The notes: generated by a model from the sequence alone, not told the origin. A stretch of 64,000 bases of DNA from Methylobacterium sp. UNC378MF (GCF_900103195.1 NZ_FMWU01000001.1:305117-369116), one strand, 5' to 3'; shown: positions 10,133 through 19,306, numbered from the stretch's first letter. Numbers and translations: made by a program.

Positions 10133-11431
10133 ATGTCGCTCGATCTCGAGACCGCCGCCAAGGAGCGCGGCATCAAGTACTTCCTCGTCTCGTACACCGA
10201 CCTGTTCGGGACGCAGCGCGCCAAGCTCGTCCCGGCCGCGGCGATCGCCAGCACCTGCCGCAGCGGCGCCGGGTTCGCGGGCTTCGCCACCTGGCTCGAC
10301 ATGAGCCCGGCCGATTCCGACCTCCTCGCAATCCCCGACGCGGACGCGCTGATCCAGCTGCCCTGGCGCCCCGAGGTCGGCTGGCTGCCGGCCGACCTCG
10401 TCATGGACGAGCGCCCCGTGGACCAGGCGCCCCGCAACCTGCTCAAGCGCCTGATCGGGGAGGCGGCGGATCTCGGTCTGCGGATGAAGACCGGGGTCGA
10501 GTGCGAGTTCTTCCTGATCACCGCCGACGGCGCCGAGCCCGCCGACATGTCCGACCGGCAGATGAAGCCGTGCTACGACCAGTCGGCGCTGATGCGGCGC
10601 TACGACGTGATCAGCGAGATCTGCGACGCGATGCTCGCCCTCGGCTGGAATCCCTACCAGAACGACCACGAGGACGCGAACGGCCAGTTCGAGATGAACT
10701 GGGACTACGCCGACGCCCTCGTCACCGCCGATCGGCACGCGTTCTTCAAGTACATGACCCGCTCGATCGCCGAGAAGCACGGCCTGCGCGCGACCTTCAT
10801 GCCCAAGCCGTTCGCGGACCTGACCGGCTCGGGCTGCCACGCCCACGTCTCCCTCTGGCGGAACGAGGAGAACATCTTCGCCGATCCGTCCGACGCGGTC
10901 GGCTTGTCGCCGACGGGCTACCACTTCATCGGCGGCTTGATCCATTCGGCCGACGCGCTGGCGGCGATCACCAACCCCTGCGTCAATTCCTACAAGCGGA
11001 TCAACGCGCCCCGGACCAATTCGGGGGCGACCTGGGCCCCCAATACGGTGACCTATTCGGGCAACAACCGCACCCACATGATCCGGATTCCCGGGCCGGG
11101 TCGGTTCGAATTCCGCCTCGCCGACGGGGCCGTCAACCCGTATCTCCTCCAGGCCGCGCTCCTGGCGGCCGGCCTCGACGGGATCCGCAACCATCGAGAT
11201 CCGGGCCCGCGGCTCGACATCAACATGTACACCGAGGGCCACACGGTCGAGGGCCTGAAGCGGCTGCCCCTCAACATGCTGGACGCCCTGCGCGCCCTGT
11301 CGGGCAACGCGATCCTGGGCGAGGCCCTGGGCCCCTTCGTGCCGAGCTATCTCAAGCTGAAGAACGAGGAGTGGACCGCCTATTGCCAGCACCTCACCCA
11401 GTGGGAGCGCGACACGACTCTGGATTGCTGA
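10133..11431 (+). CDS. glnT: Type III glutamine synthetase / gamma-glutamylmethylamide synthetase-like
   Basis: 432 aa, the length of GlnT/GmaS proteins. Glutamine-synthetase fold: an N-terminal beta-grasp (VSYTDLFGTQRAKLVP), then catalytic-domain motifs KTGVECEFFLI, NDHEDANGQFEMNWDYADAL, GSGCHAHVSLW, NSGATWAPNTVTYSGNNRTH and GRFEFRLADGAVNPYL. The ligase joins glutamate with ammonia or an alkylamine using ATP. I chose the ATG at 10133 (AGGG 9 bp upstream); a GTG at 10118 would add five residues. It follows glxD by about 100 bp in the same direction. GlnT and GmaS share this family, so the substrate is unresolved. Confidence 0.82.
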   Translation: MSLDLETAAKERGIKYFLVSYTDLFGTQRAKLVPAAAIASTCRSGAGFAGFATWLDMSPADSDLLAIPDADALIQLPWRPEVGWLPADLVMDERPVDQAPRNLLKRLIGEAADLGLRMKTGVECEFFLITADGAEPADMSDRQMKPCYDQSALMRRYDVISEICDAMLALGWNPYQNDHEDANGQFEMNWDYADALVTADRHAFFKYMTRSIAEKHGLRATFMPKPFADLTGSGCHAHVSLWRNEENIFADPSDAVGLSPTGYHFIGGLIHSADALAAITNPCVNSYKRINAPRTNSGATWAPNTVTYSGNNRTHMIRIPGPGRFEFRLADGAVNPYLLQAALLAAGLDGIRNHRDPGPRLDINMYTEGHTVEGLKRLPLNMLDALRALSGNAILGEALGPFVPSYLKLKNEEWTAYCQHLTQWERDTTLDC

Positions 11432-11473
11432 CGCCACCGGCAAGGGGCACTGCACGGATCACGACGGACCGGC

Positions 11474-12604
11474 TCATTTCAGATGATAGGCGACGCCCGC
11501 GATCAGCGCCTTCTCCTCGGTGTTGATGGTGCGCCGCGGATCGGCGCCGAACTTGTTGTGCCAGTACTGAAACCCGGCGAAGATCTCGACCCGGTTGGGC
11601 GTATCGGCAAGCAGTTGCCCGACATCCAGGACCAGATTGGTCTGTGAGACGAACTCCAGTTGCGTGTCGTTCTGGTTGATCGTGCCGTAGCGCCCCTTGG
11701 GTAGAACGATGGTGTTGAAGCCGGCAAGCGAGAGCGGCAGCCCGGTGAACGGCAGTGGAATCGTGTAGGTGATCTCGAATTCCGGTGTCATCTTGAACTC
11801 GACACTGCGGAAATGCGCGTAGTCGAAATCCGGCACGGCACCGTTCCCGGGGATGCCCGGCGTGGGCCCGTTCCCGGCGAAGCCGTTGCGCGAGAAGTCC
11901 TTGTAGCCCTGGACCTTCAGGTTCACGAAGCCGGCCGGCACGTCGAAGGCGAAGCTCAGGCCGAACGTGCCGGCCCGCTTCTCGGCGTCGAAATACGTGT
12001 TCTTGGTGTTGATATCGGCGCCGAACGACAGGCCGACGTCTTTGACGAACCCGGGAATCGCGATGGACTCGGTCTCGAAGATCTTGTTGAGGCTCAGGAC
12101 GCCCCGGTAGATCAGGTAGACCTCGGTGGCGCCGTAATCCTTGAACGGGCGCTCCTTGTCGCCCGCCGGATCCTGCGACCCAGACCTGAGGATGTCGAGG
12201 GAGATGAGGTTGGTTCCGTACGCCCAGCTGTTGGCGTGGAAGAAGTTGATGACGGTCTTCGGCACCTCGCGCGGCGCGAACCCGCCCCGCGCCGTGCCGT
12301 TGGGGCGCCTCACGAAGAGCCCGGGTTCCGCTGACGGCCCCTGAAACCGGTAGCTCACCACCGTGTCGGAGAAGCTGAGGAACGAGGGCGGAGGCGCCGC
12401 CATCACGGTGGCGGCCGCGACGGAAATGCCGGCCTCCTGGCGCTTCGCGCGGGCCGGGGTCGGCGCCGCCGGAACGCGCGTCCCGTCCACATCCCCGGTG
12501 ACGACCGGAGCCGGGGCAGGCTCAGCGCAGGCCGGCCCGAGCAGCGCGGATGCGCCCGCCAGGATCAGCAGCCCCGCCGCCGAGAGCGGGCTCACCCGGG
12601 ACAC
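11474..12604 (-). CDS. Outer-membrane beta-barrel protein, Tsx/OmpK-like
   Basis: About 376 aa from the GTG at 12602-12604; a second in-frame GTG three codons later is also possible. The N-terminus is a signal peptide (LSAAGLLILAGASALLGPACA), then a proline-rich linker. The barrel region contains FFHANSWAYGTNLISLD, which resembles the Tsx/OmpK signature of an aromatic Y-G-x-N strand. Alternating strands and FAGFQYWHNKFG near the C-terminus also fit the family. It probably forms a small-molecule channel. It lies 95 bp downstream of the double-ABM membrane protein on the same strand, so the two may be one transcription unit. No cargo can be inferred. Confidence 0.62.
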   Translation of the reverse strand: MSRVSPLSAAGLLILAGASALLGPACAEPAPAPVVTGDVDGTRVPAAPTPARAKRQEAGISVAAATVMAAPPPSFLSFSDTVVSYRFQGPSAEPGLFVRRPNGTARGGFAPREVPKTVINFFHANSWAYGTNLISLDILRSGSQDPAGDKERPFKDYGATEVYLIYRGVLSLNKIFETESIAIPGFVKDVGLSFGADINTKNTYFDAEKRAGTFGLSFAFDVPAGFVNLKVQGYKDFSRNGFAGNGPTPGIPGNGAVPDFDYAHFRSVEFKMTPEFEITYTIPLPFTGLPLSLAGFNTIVLPKGRYGTINQNDTQLEFVSQTNLVLDVGQLLADTPNRVEIFAGFQYWHNKFGADPRRTINTEEKALIAGVAYHLK

Positions 12605-12699
12605 CGGTCGGAGCGTGAGGCGCCCTTTCCCGGTACGACGCCGCGCGGCGGCCGGGGCGCGGTCGCGCGCGAGCCGCGCCGGCCCGGATGCCACGCCGG

Positions 12700-13656
12700 T
12701 CAAAACAGCTTCCAGAACACGAGGATCATGAGTGCGTAGGCGGCGATCAGCAGCGCTGCGCCCTGCAGGTTGACCCGCGCCCGCCGTGCCGGATCCGGCG
12801 ACAGCCACCAGCTTAGCCGCTTGGCCGTCCAGGGCACCATCTGCGAGGTGAGGAGCACGCTGAACACGTTGCCGATGAACAGGGCGACCGGGAAATCCAC
12901 CTTCAGCATCCCGGAGAGGATCGGCGTGCCGATCAGGACCCCCCACAGGAACACAGTCGGGTAGAGTGTCAGTACGACGATCATGTTCATCTTCCACGCC
13001 GCGGGGGCCGCCCCCCCGTCTGGCGCGACGTTGCGGAACCATTGTTCGAAGCCGCTCTGCACCGTCCGCGTGTGGTATTCCGCGGTCAGGGGGGCCGCTT
13101 CCGCGACCAGGGCCTGGCGCTCGGGCGAGTCCATCCAGATCTGCAGGTTCGCCTCGCTGTCGAAGCGCAGGATCGCGACGTAATCCTCCTGCACCCCCGG
13201 CACTGCCGGCTCGAACCGATAGCCTTGCATGCCGGGCGCCCTGGACTGCGCGGCGGCGATCTTCTGTTCCCACTTGAGATAGGCGGCCTCCAGGCCGGGC
13301 TTCACGCGGGTGCTGATCACCGTGCTGACCGGCGACGTGCGGGCCGCACTGGCGTCGTCCTTGACGATGTGGACGTCGTCGCGGCCCACGAGCATCGGCG
13401 TCGCGCCCTCGATGCGCGCCTGCCTCTGGGGCGAGGCCAGCCAAGCCTGTGCCTGCTCCAGACTGTGGAACCGCTGCACGATCACCCAATCCACCTGCAG
13501 CGGCGGCCGCGGCGGGATCAACTGCTGCTCGATGAAGCCCGCAAAGGTCGCGACGACGGCATGGGTATCGGCCTGCCAGCGGGCGAAGGCGTCCGCGCTC
13601 TCCGGCCGGACGGTCGTCTGCGTCACGATGCTGACGGACGTTGTGGCACCGCTCAT
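12700..13656 (-). CDS. Tandem ABM-domain protein with C-terminal membrane segments
   Basis: 318 aa. Two ferredoxin-like antibiotic-biosynthesis-monooxygenase (ABM) domains lie in series: residues about 5-100 (VTQTTVRPESADAFARWQAD, VQRFHSLEQAQAWLASPQRQ) and about 110-205 (STRVKPGLEAAYLKWEQKI, AILRFDSEANLQIWMDSPER). A linker typical of COG3224 proteins (SGFEQWFRNV, AWKMNMIVVLTLYPT) leads to about three hydrophobic helices up to the C-terminus. COG3224 proteins normally have one ABM unit. I chose the ATG at 13654-13656 because upstream sequence in frame is low complexity. Function is unknown; an enzyme or sensor tethered to the inner membrane is possible. Confidence 0.72.
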   Translation of the reverse strand: MSGATTSVSIVTQTTVRPESADAFARWQADTHAVVATFAGFIEQQLIPPRPPLQVDWVIVQRFHSLEQAQAWLASPQRQARIEGATPMLVGRDDVHIVKDDASAARTSPVSTVISTRVKPGLEAAYLKWEQKIAAAQSRAPGMQGYRFEPAVPGVQEDYVAILRFDSEANLQIWMDSPERQALVAEAAPLTAEYHTRTVQSGFEQWFRNVAPDGGAAPAAWKMNMIVVLTLYPTVFLWGVLIGTPILSGMLKVDFPVALFIGNVFSVLLTSQMVPWTAKRLSWWLSPDPARRARVNLQGAALLIAAYALMILVFWKLF

Positions 13657-14033
13657 GAACCGACGCGCTTCCCTTGCACAGCTGCTTGCACCCGCGCGTT
13701 CGTGTGGAGTGGCGGACGGCCCTCCGCACTGCGCCCGCCCGCCGACCGGCGGGTCCCGCGATGGGCGTCCAGGAGGCCGCCAGACCGGCCGGTGCGAGGG
13801 CGCGAACACGCACCTCCCCCGGCGGAAGGAAGCAGCGGTTCGCATTCCGTGACACCGAGCCGGCGACGGACTCGCAGGAGCCTGTCACTGCGCGAAACAA
13901 GAGGAGAAACAACCGAAAATTGGTCTTGCATCGTGCCTCCGCCGCTCGAACGTCGGCGCTGCCTTGCAAGCATAGATCAACATGCAACGTCGACAGAGAG
14001 TCAAGACCTTGGAAAGGAAAGCGAGTATTTGGA

Positions 14034-14045
14034 TTGTAAATACAA
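14034..14045. promoter_or_regulatory. AT-rich palindrome TTGTA-AA-TACAA
   Basis: A perfect 5-bp-arm palindrome around a 2-bp centre, flanked by a wider GTATT (14025-14029) / AATAC (14044-14048) pair. It shares the GTAAATA core with the palindrome at 14645, so both may be sites for one regulator. Confidence 0.35.
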
Positions 14046-14644
14046 TACACCTTCCCAAGCGCTCGCCTTTTCAGACGAGAGGCCGAAAAATTCTTTATCT
14101 GACGCGCTCGCGGCCTGGAACGTCGAAACTTATCGGCCGGCGCCAAGTTCGGATCCCGGCGGGTTGGGACGGAGCGACAACGAAAAATGGGGGCGACGCT
14201 CGTCTCCGAGAGGCTACGGTCAGGCTCCATCCGGCACGTCGACCAACCCCTCCTGACCGCCGTGCTGTGGCAGGATCCGCTCTTGGCGTTGCGGGCAGCG
14301 CCGTCCATCGCCCCCCTCACAGGCAGGGGCCCGGCCGGACCGGCAGCGAGGGACGCCTTTATTGGCCTGCCTGCCCAGGGCGCCAATCTTTTCCGGAGGC
14401 TTGAACGCGGGTAACGTCTCGTGTCCCGATCTACCTGCCCGGACCTCACAGGCGCGGCCGGGAGGGTTGGGGTCGCCGTGGACGGCCTCGACGAGGCGAA
14501 TGATTTTTTCTTGTCCCTGCGTCTCAGCCCGCATGCTGCCGGCCCGACGCCGGGCGCCGCTGTCGCCGTAAAACGACAGATGTGCAGCAAGAGCCGCCGT
14601 GTCGACGATAGCGATCAAGCATTTTCTCTCGCATTATTGCATTC

Positions 14645-14656
14645 GTAAATATTTAC
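14645..14656. promoter_or_regulatory. Perfect 12-bp palindrome GTAAATATTTAC
   Basis: A 12-bp self-complementary sequence in an AT-rich island of an otherwise GC-rich gap. Together with the related palindrome at 14034-14045 it is a candidate protein-binding site. No gene start lies immediately next to it. Confidence 0.38.
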
Positions 14657-15064
14657 AATTCCACCGCGAGCGATTGCTGGGCGGCGTTGACGGCGATCCG
14701 TGAGCCCTGTCTATTCCTGTCACAATCGGATCGTGGCCGTCGGCCATGTGCTGATGAAGATGCGCTTCGCGGGGAGCACGGTTCCAGCGGGACGGTCCAA
14801 TCCGCGTGACCGATGATCGCGGAGGCCTGTCCGTGCCGGCCGGTCGCGACCATAGGCCCACCTCGACTCGCGCCGTTCCTCAGATCCGCGCGGCAAGACG
14901 GCTCGAACCGAAAGTCATATCGGCTGGAACAACCGCGGTTTTTAATCATGCTGCACAAAGTCTAGTGCCGACCCACACAAAAGATGTCGTCGAGCATCGG
15001 CCGTTAACTCATCACGGCTCACAATCTCGAACATTCAAACAGATTTTCCACGACAGAGGATCCC

Positions 15065-15547
15065 ATGTCTGACAACCACGAGCACTTCATGGCCCGGGCG
15101 ATCGCCCTGTCGGAGAAGACGTCGCTGGTCGACAGCGCCGGCGGCGTGTTCGGCTGCGTGATCGTCCAGGACGGCGAGATCATCGCCGAGGGCGCCAATC
15201 GCGTCGTCGCCGAGAACGATCCGACCTGGCACGGCGAGATCGAGGCCATCCGCAAGGCCTGCAAGTCGCAGGGCAGCTTCAAGCTTCGGAACGCAACGCT
15301 TTATACCAGCGCCGAGCCGTGCCCCATGTGCATGGCGGCCGCCTATTGGGCCGGAATCAAGAATGTCTACTACGCGGCCCAAGTCGAGGATGCCCTGCAA
15401 TACGGCGGCTTCGACGACAGCATGATCTATTCGGAACTTAAGAAGGATGTCGGCGAGCGCTCGATCCCGACCCAGCAGATCATGCGCGAAGAGGCCGTCG
15501 AGGTGTGGAAGAAGTACGCCGAGAAGGCGGACCGCGTCCCCTACTGA
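15065..15547 (+). CDS. Nucleoside/guanine deaminase, cytidine-deaminase fold
   Basis: 160 aa, the size of the bacterial GuaD/TadA-like branch. The zinc site is complete: TWHGEIEAI gives the His ligand and the proton-shuttling Glu, and SAEPCPMCMAA gives the two Cys ligands. FGCVIVQDGEIIAEGANRV and ALQYGGFDDSMIY are also typical of guanine deaminases of this fold, which convert guanine to xanthine plus ammonia. AGAGGA just upstream of the ATG is a reasonable ribosome site. Cytoplasmic. A hairpin follows the stop, so it may be monocistronic. The exact base specificity is not certain. Confidence 0.85.
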   Translation: MSDNHEHFMARAIALSEKTSLVDSAGGVFGCVIVQDGEIIAEGANRVVAENDPTWHGEIEAIRKACKSQGSFKLRNATLYTSAEPCPMCMAAAYWAGIKNVYYAAQVEDALQYGGFDDSMIYSELKKDVGERSIPTQQIMREEAVEVWKKYAEKADRVPY

Positions 15548-15578
15548 GGCCGCATCGACGGGCCGTCCATTGTTCAAC

Positions 15579-15608
15579 GCCCGCTCAGGCCGCCTCGCCT
15601 GAGCGGGC
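15579..15608 (+). terminator. Perfect 12-bp hairpin after the deaminase gene
   Basis: GCCCGCTCAGGC (15579-15590), a 6-nt loop, then GCCTGAGCGGGC (15597-15608), followed by a pyrimidine-rich run (cctccctt). It lies 31 bp after the deaminase stop and 9 bp before the next ORF. Position and stem strength fit an intrinsic terminator, although the U-tract is weak. It would leave the downstream oxidase to its own promoter or to readthrough. Confidence 0.6.
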
Positions 15609-15616
15609 CCTCCCTT

Positions 15617-17044
15617 ATGCAGTGCGCGGCCATGAATATTGAGAACCTGAGGAACGTCTGCAGGGGCCCTGTCATCGGCGCGGGCGATGCCCGCTTCCTG
15701 GACGCCCTTCATGGGAAGTTGTGGAACAGACTGATCCCCGACCGGGCGCCGCAGATGATCGTGAAGGCGGCCGACGAAGACGACATCATTGCCACGGTCA
15801 AGTTCGCCCGCGCGCATGGCCTCAAGGTGGTCGTCCGCGGCGGTGGCCATAATTGGTGCCAGCCGAGCCTGCGCAACGGCGGCATCCTGATCGACCTCGA
15901 GAGCCTCAACAAGATTATCTCGATCGATGTCGAGGATCGCAGGGCCGTCATCCAACCCATTCTCAGCAATCGCGAGATCCAGAAGGCTCTCAACGCCCAC
16001 GGCCTCGCCTTCCCGACCGGCCATTGTCCGCAGGTGAAGGCGAGCGGCTACTTCCTCGGCGGCGGCATGGCCTGGAACCCCACCGTCTGGGGTTACGGCA
16101 CCGAGAGCCTGGACGCGATCGAACTGGTCACCGCACAGGGTGCGTTGATCCGGGCGAGCGAGACCGAGAACGCGGATTTCTTCTGGGCCGCGCGCGGCGC
16201 CGGTTCGGGCTACTTCGGTGTCGTCACGAAGTATTTCCTGAAGCTCCACGCCCTGCCAAAGGCCATTCACGGCAGTACGTATTTCTATCGCCTCGAGGAT
16301 GCGCCGGCCGTCGGCACGTGGCTCGGGACGGCCGCGCCGCGCATCGCGCCCAGCGTCGAGCTGACCCAGTTCATCGTCAAGGCGCCCCCCGCGCTGGCGG
16401 AGGTCGCGGCTGGCCAGAACGGCTGGGTCTGCATGGTCACCGCGACGGCCTTCGAGGACAGCCCGGAGGCGGCCCGGCGCGCGCTCCATCCGCTGGATGA
16501 CGTTCCGGTCGAGCCGCTGTCGTGTTCACGGGCCACACCCCTCGATTTCGAGCAGCTCTTCGACGCCTCCGGCGCGCTCTTCCCGGAAGGCGTGCGGTCT
16601 CGGGTCGAGGCGGCCTATTCCAATCATAGTCCCGGCGCGCTGATGGCAGCGATCCTGCCGCTCTGGCACAGCGCGCCTTCGGCGACCTCGGTGTTCCTCT
16701 CGACGATCTTCTGCGGACCCAACGTCCCGGGGCCGCAGAAAAACATGGCCCGGTCGGTCAGTTCCAAGGTCTATGGCGGGCCCTGGACGATGTGGCACGA
16801 GGCGGAGGCCGATCAGGCCAATGCCGCATGGCATCAGGCGGTAATCACCGCTCTGAAGCCGTTCAACGTCGGCTACTACATCGGCGAGACGAACACGGTC
16901 GAGCAGCCCGACATCGTCGCCCAGGCTTTCACGCCCGAGAAGTGGCAGAAGCTGTGCGGCCTGCGCGACCGATATGATCCGGACCGCGTGTTCTTTGACT
17001 ATTTCGACGGCCTCACCGCCGAGCCCGAGCGGGATGCCCGATAG
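15617..17044 (+). CDS. FAD-linked oxidase, berberine-bridge-enzyme type, probably bicovalent flavin
   Basis: 475 aa. A PCMH-type FAD domain spans about residues 40-215: QMIVKAADEDDIIATVKFA, VVRGGGHNWCQPS, ILIDLESLNKI and GLAFPTGHCPQVKASGYFLG. The histidine of GGGHN and the cysteine of GHCPQV occupy the two positions that bind flavin covalently in bicovalent BBE-like oxidases. The C-terminus has the BBE motif RYDPDRVFFDYFDGL. These enzymes oxidise alcohols, sugars or amines using oxygen. Two in-frame starts exist (15617 and 15632), and the second ATG is equally plausible. Substrate unknown. Confidence 0.82.
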   Translation: MQCAAMNIENLRNVCRGPVIGAGDARFLDALHGKLWNRLIPDRAPQMIVKAADEDDIIATVKFARAHGLKVVVRGGGHNWCQPSLRNGGILIDLESLNKIISIDVEDRRAVIQPILSNREIQKALNAHGLAFPTGHCPQVKASGYFLGGGMAWNPTVWGYGTESLDAIELVTAQGALIRASETENADFFWAARGAGSGYFGVVTKYFLKLHALPKAIHGSTYFYRLEDAPAVGTWLGTAAPRIAPSVELTQFIVKAPPALAEVAAGQNGWVCMVTATAFEDSPEAARRALHPLDDVPVEPLSCSRATPLDFEQLFDASGALFPEGVRSRVEAAYSNHSPGALMAAILPLWHSAPSATSVFLSTIFCGPNVPGPQKNMARSVSSKVYGGPWTMWHEAEADQANAAWHQAVITALKPFNVGYYIGETNTVEQPDIVAQAFTPEKWQKLCGLRDRYDPDRVFFDYFDGLTAEPERDAR

Positions 17045-17433
17045 GATCGGTCCTCGCGCCGGGAAATGCGGGACCGCTCGTCATGGTCTCCGAGCCTGGA
17101 TCGTCGACGTCGTCGGCCTAATCCAACAGGGGCGATGAAACGGCCGATTTCGGCGCCACCGCCGCATCGTGCGGACCGCCGCGTGCAAGGGTGGCGCCGA
17201 CGAAGCGCTACCGAAGCCGAGCGTGCAGCCGGCGACGGGCTCGCCGCGTTTGGCGATGCGGCGTCCTGGATGGCGTAGCCCTCCTCCATCGCGCGGCCAA
17301 GTCCGGGCGGCGTCGCGCCGATCGGTCGCCTTCTGGACCACAGGTCGGCGCGCAGCGCCGCGGCTGGGGTGGGATCGAAGATGTCCGCCGTGGTCGTCCC
17401 CTGGTCCAGGTCGGAAGGCCGGCTCCGCTTCTC
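17045..17433. other. 389-bp gap, nothing identified
   Basis: Convergent space between the flavin oxidase (plus) and the dehydratase (minus). I see no gene, repeat or clear terminator hairpin in it. Confidence 0.5.
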
Positions 17434-19131
17434 TCAGCCCTCGGCCTTCGCGAGGAAGTCGAAGTCGCAGCCCTCCGGCGCCTGCGTGACGCTGCGCCGA
17501 TAGAGGGCCTTGTAGCCCCGGGCCGGAACCGGCGGCGGCCGGTGGTCGGCGAGCCGCCGGGCGATCTCGTCGGCCTCGACCAGCAGGTCGATCCGCTTGT
17601 CCCGGATCGACAGGCGGATCCGGTCCCCGTCACGCACCGCCGCGAGCGGGCCGCCGATTGCGGCTTCGGGCGCCACGTGCAGCACGATCGATCCGAAGGC
17701 CGTGCCCGACATCCGCGCGTCGGAGATGCGCACCATGTCCTTCACCCCCGCCCGGGCGAGCTTCTTGGGGATCGGCAGATAGCCCGCCTCCGGCATGCCG
17801 GCCGCGTGCGGCCCGGCATTCTGCAGGACCAGCACATCCCCCGGCGCCACGTCGAGATCGGGATCGTCGATCCGCCGGCTCAGATCCTCCAGACCGGTGA
17901 ACACCACCGCCCGCCCCTCGGATTCGAACAGCTGCGGGGTCGCGGCCGCCCGCTTGAAGATCGCGCCCTCGGGGGCGAGGTTGCCGGTGAGCGCCACCAG
18001 CCCGCCCACGGCCGAAACCGGGTTGTCGGAGGCGCGGATCACCGCTCGGTCGACCCAGCCGACAGGCTCGTCCAGGCGCTCGGCCAGCGTGCGGCCCTCC
18101 ACGTCCACAGTATCGAGGTGGAGGAGCGGGCGCAGTTCGCGCAGCAGCGCGCCCATGCCGCCGGCGGCGTGGAAATCCTCCATGTAGCCCTCACCCACCG
18201 GCTTCAGGTCGACCAGCACCGGGGTCTCCTCCGAGATCTGGTTGAAGCGCTCGTAGGGGATGCGAATGCCGAGCCGTCCGGCGATGGCGGTGAGGTGCAC
18301 GATGGCGTTGGTCGAGCCCGAGACCGCCATCAGCACCCGGATCGCGTTCTCCACCGACTTCTCGGTGATGACCTGAGAGGGCCGGACCTTCGAGCGGATC
18401 AGCCGCACCGCAGCCCGGCCGGTCTCCTCGGCGGCGACCAGGCGGTCGGAATGCACCGCCGGGATCGCCGCGGTGCCCGGCAGCGACATGCCCAGAGCCT
18501 CGGCGATGCACGCCATGGTAGAGGCTGTGCCCATCACGGCGCAGGTGCCCTGGGTCACCGACAACCGTCCCTCGACCTCGGCAATCTCCTCGGCATCGAC
18601 GGTGCCGGCCCGGTACTTCGCCCAGAAGCCCCGGCAATCCGTGCAGGCGCCGAGCCGCTGGCCCTTGTGGCGGCCCGTCGACATCGGTCCGGTCACGAGC
18701 TGGATCGCCGGCAGGTCGGCGGAGGCCGCGCCCATGAGCTGGGCCGGCACGGTCTTGTCGCAGCCGCCGATCAGCACGACCGCGTCCATCGGCTGGGCCT
18801 GGATCATCTCCTCCGTGTCCATGGCCATGAGGTTGCGGTACATCATGCTGGTCGGGTTGAGGAAAACCTCGCCGAGCGACACGGTGGGGAACGGCCGCGG
18901 CAGGGCGCCGGCCGCCAGCACGCCGCGGGAGACCGCCTCCACCAGGTCGGACATGCCGCGGTGGCAATTGTTGAAGCCCGACGGCGTCATGGCGATGCCG
19001 ACCACAGGTTTGTCCAGCAGGCCGACCGAGATGCCCATCGAGCGCGCGAAGGAGCGGCGCAGGTAGCGGGCGAAGTCGCGGTCGCCGTAATTGGTCAGGC
19101 CGCGGTCGAAGCCGTGCGGTTCGTCGGTCAT
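17434..19131 (-). CDS. IlvD/Edd-family sugar-acid dehydratase (L-arabonate/xylonate type)
   Basis: 565 aa. The Fe-S cysteines of the family are present: SGFNNCHRGM, LIGGCDKTVPAQLMGA and TQGTCAVMGTASTM. ACTDCRGFWAKYRAG and the C-terminal VRISDARMSGTAFGS (with the catalytic serine) place it with the pentonate/hexonate dehydratases rather than strict dihydroxy-acid dehydratase. It would remove water from an aldonic acid to give a 2-keto-3-deoxy acid. No sugar transporter or aldolase gene is adjacent, so the substrate cannot be fixed from context. Confidence 0.85.
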   Translation of the reverse strand: MTDEPHGFDRGLTNYGDRDFARYLRRSFARSMGISVGLLDKPVVGIAMTPSGFNNCHRGMSDLVEAVSRGVLAAGALPRPFPTVSLGEVFLNPTSMMYRNLMAMDTEEMIQAQPMDAVVLIGGCDKTVPAQLMGAASADLPAIQLVTGPMSTGRHKGQRLGACTDCRGFWAKYRAGTVDAEEIAEVEGRLSVTQGTCAVMGTASTMACIAEALGMSLPGTAAIPAVHSDRLVAAEETGRAAVRLIRSKVRPSQVITEKSVENAIRVLMAVSGSTNAIVHLTAIAGRLGIRIPYERFNQISEETPVLVDLKPVGEGYMEDFHAAGGMGALLRELRPLLHLDTVDVEGRTLAERLDEPVGWVDRAVIRASDNPVSAVGGLVALTGNLAPEGAIFKRAAATPQLFESEGRAVVFTGLEDLSRRIDDPDLDVAPGDVLVLQNAGPHAAGMPEAGYLPIPKKLARAGVKDMVRISDARMSGTAFGSIVLHVAPEAAIGGPLAAVRDGDRIRLSIRDKRIDLLVEADEIARRLADHRPPPVPARGYKALYRRSVTQAPEGCDFDFLAKAEG

Positions 19132-19306
19132 GGTCGTTTCCTCGCGCGATCGGACCGGGTGGCCCGGCCGTCCGGTCTGTTGCAGCGGCCGCCGGGATCC
19201 CGGCTTCTGAAGCGCATGTCGAGCAGATCCTCGAATACGCGCATCATCCCGGTCCTGTCAGCCCGGCGCATTCGCGCCGTGGCTCAGCCTGCGAGGGCTC
19301 GTCCGG

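Larger units (their letters stand above)
13657..15064. other. 1.4-kb intergenic region with AT-rich islands, no supported gene
   Basis: Open frames here are antisense or low-complexity readings of GC-rich DNA, and none resembles a family I recognise. AT-rich islands near 14025-14100 and 14630-14660 contain the palindromes listed separately. The right end (about 14940-15064) is the promoter region of the deaminase gene. Confidence 0.5.

Noticed and set aside
12605..14590. Extension of the Tsx-like frame into a protein of about 1,000 residues
   Set aside because: The upstream part runs out of frame over the ABM gene and through gene-free DNA. The signal peptide near 12600 marks the real start.
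14220..14618. Minus-strand frame starting MIAIVDTAALAAHLSFYGD
   Set aside because: The first residues look protein-like and the AT-rich island upstream could be a promoter, but the rest is low complexity and no family fits.
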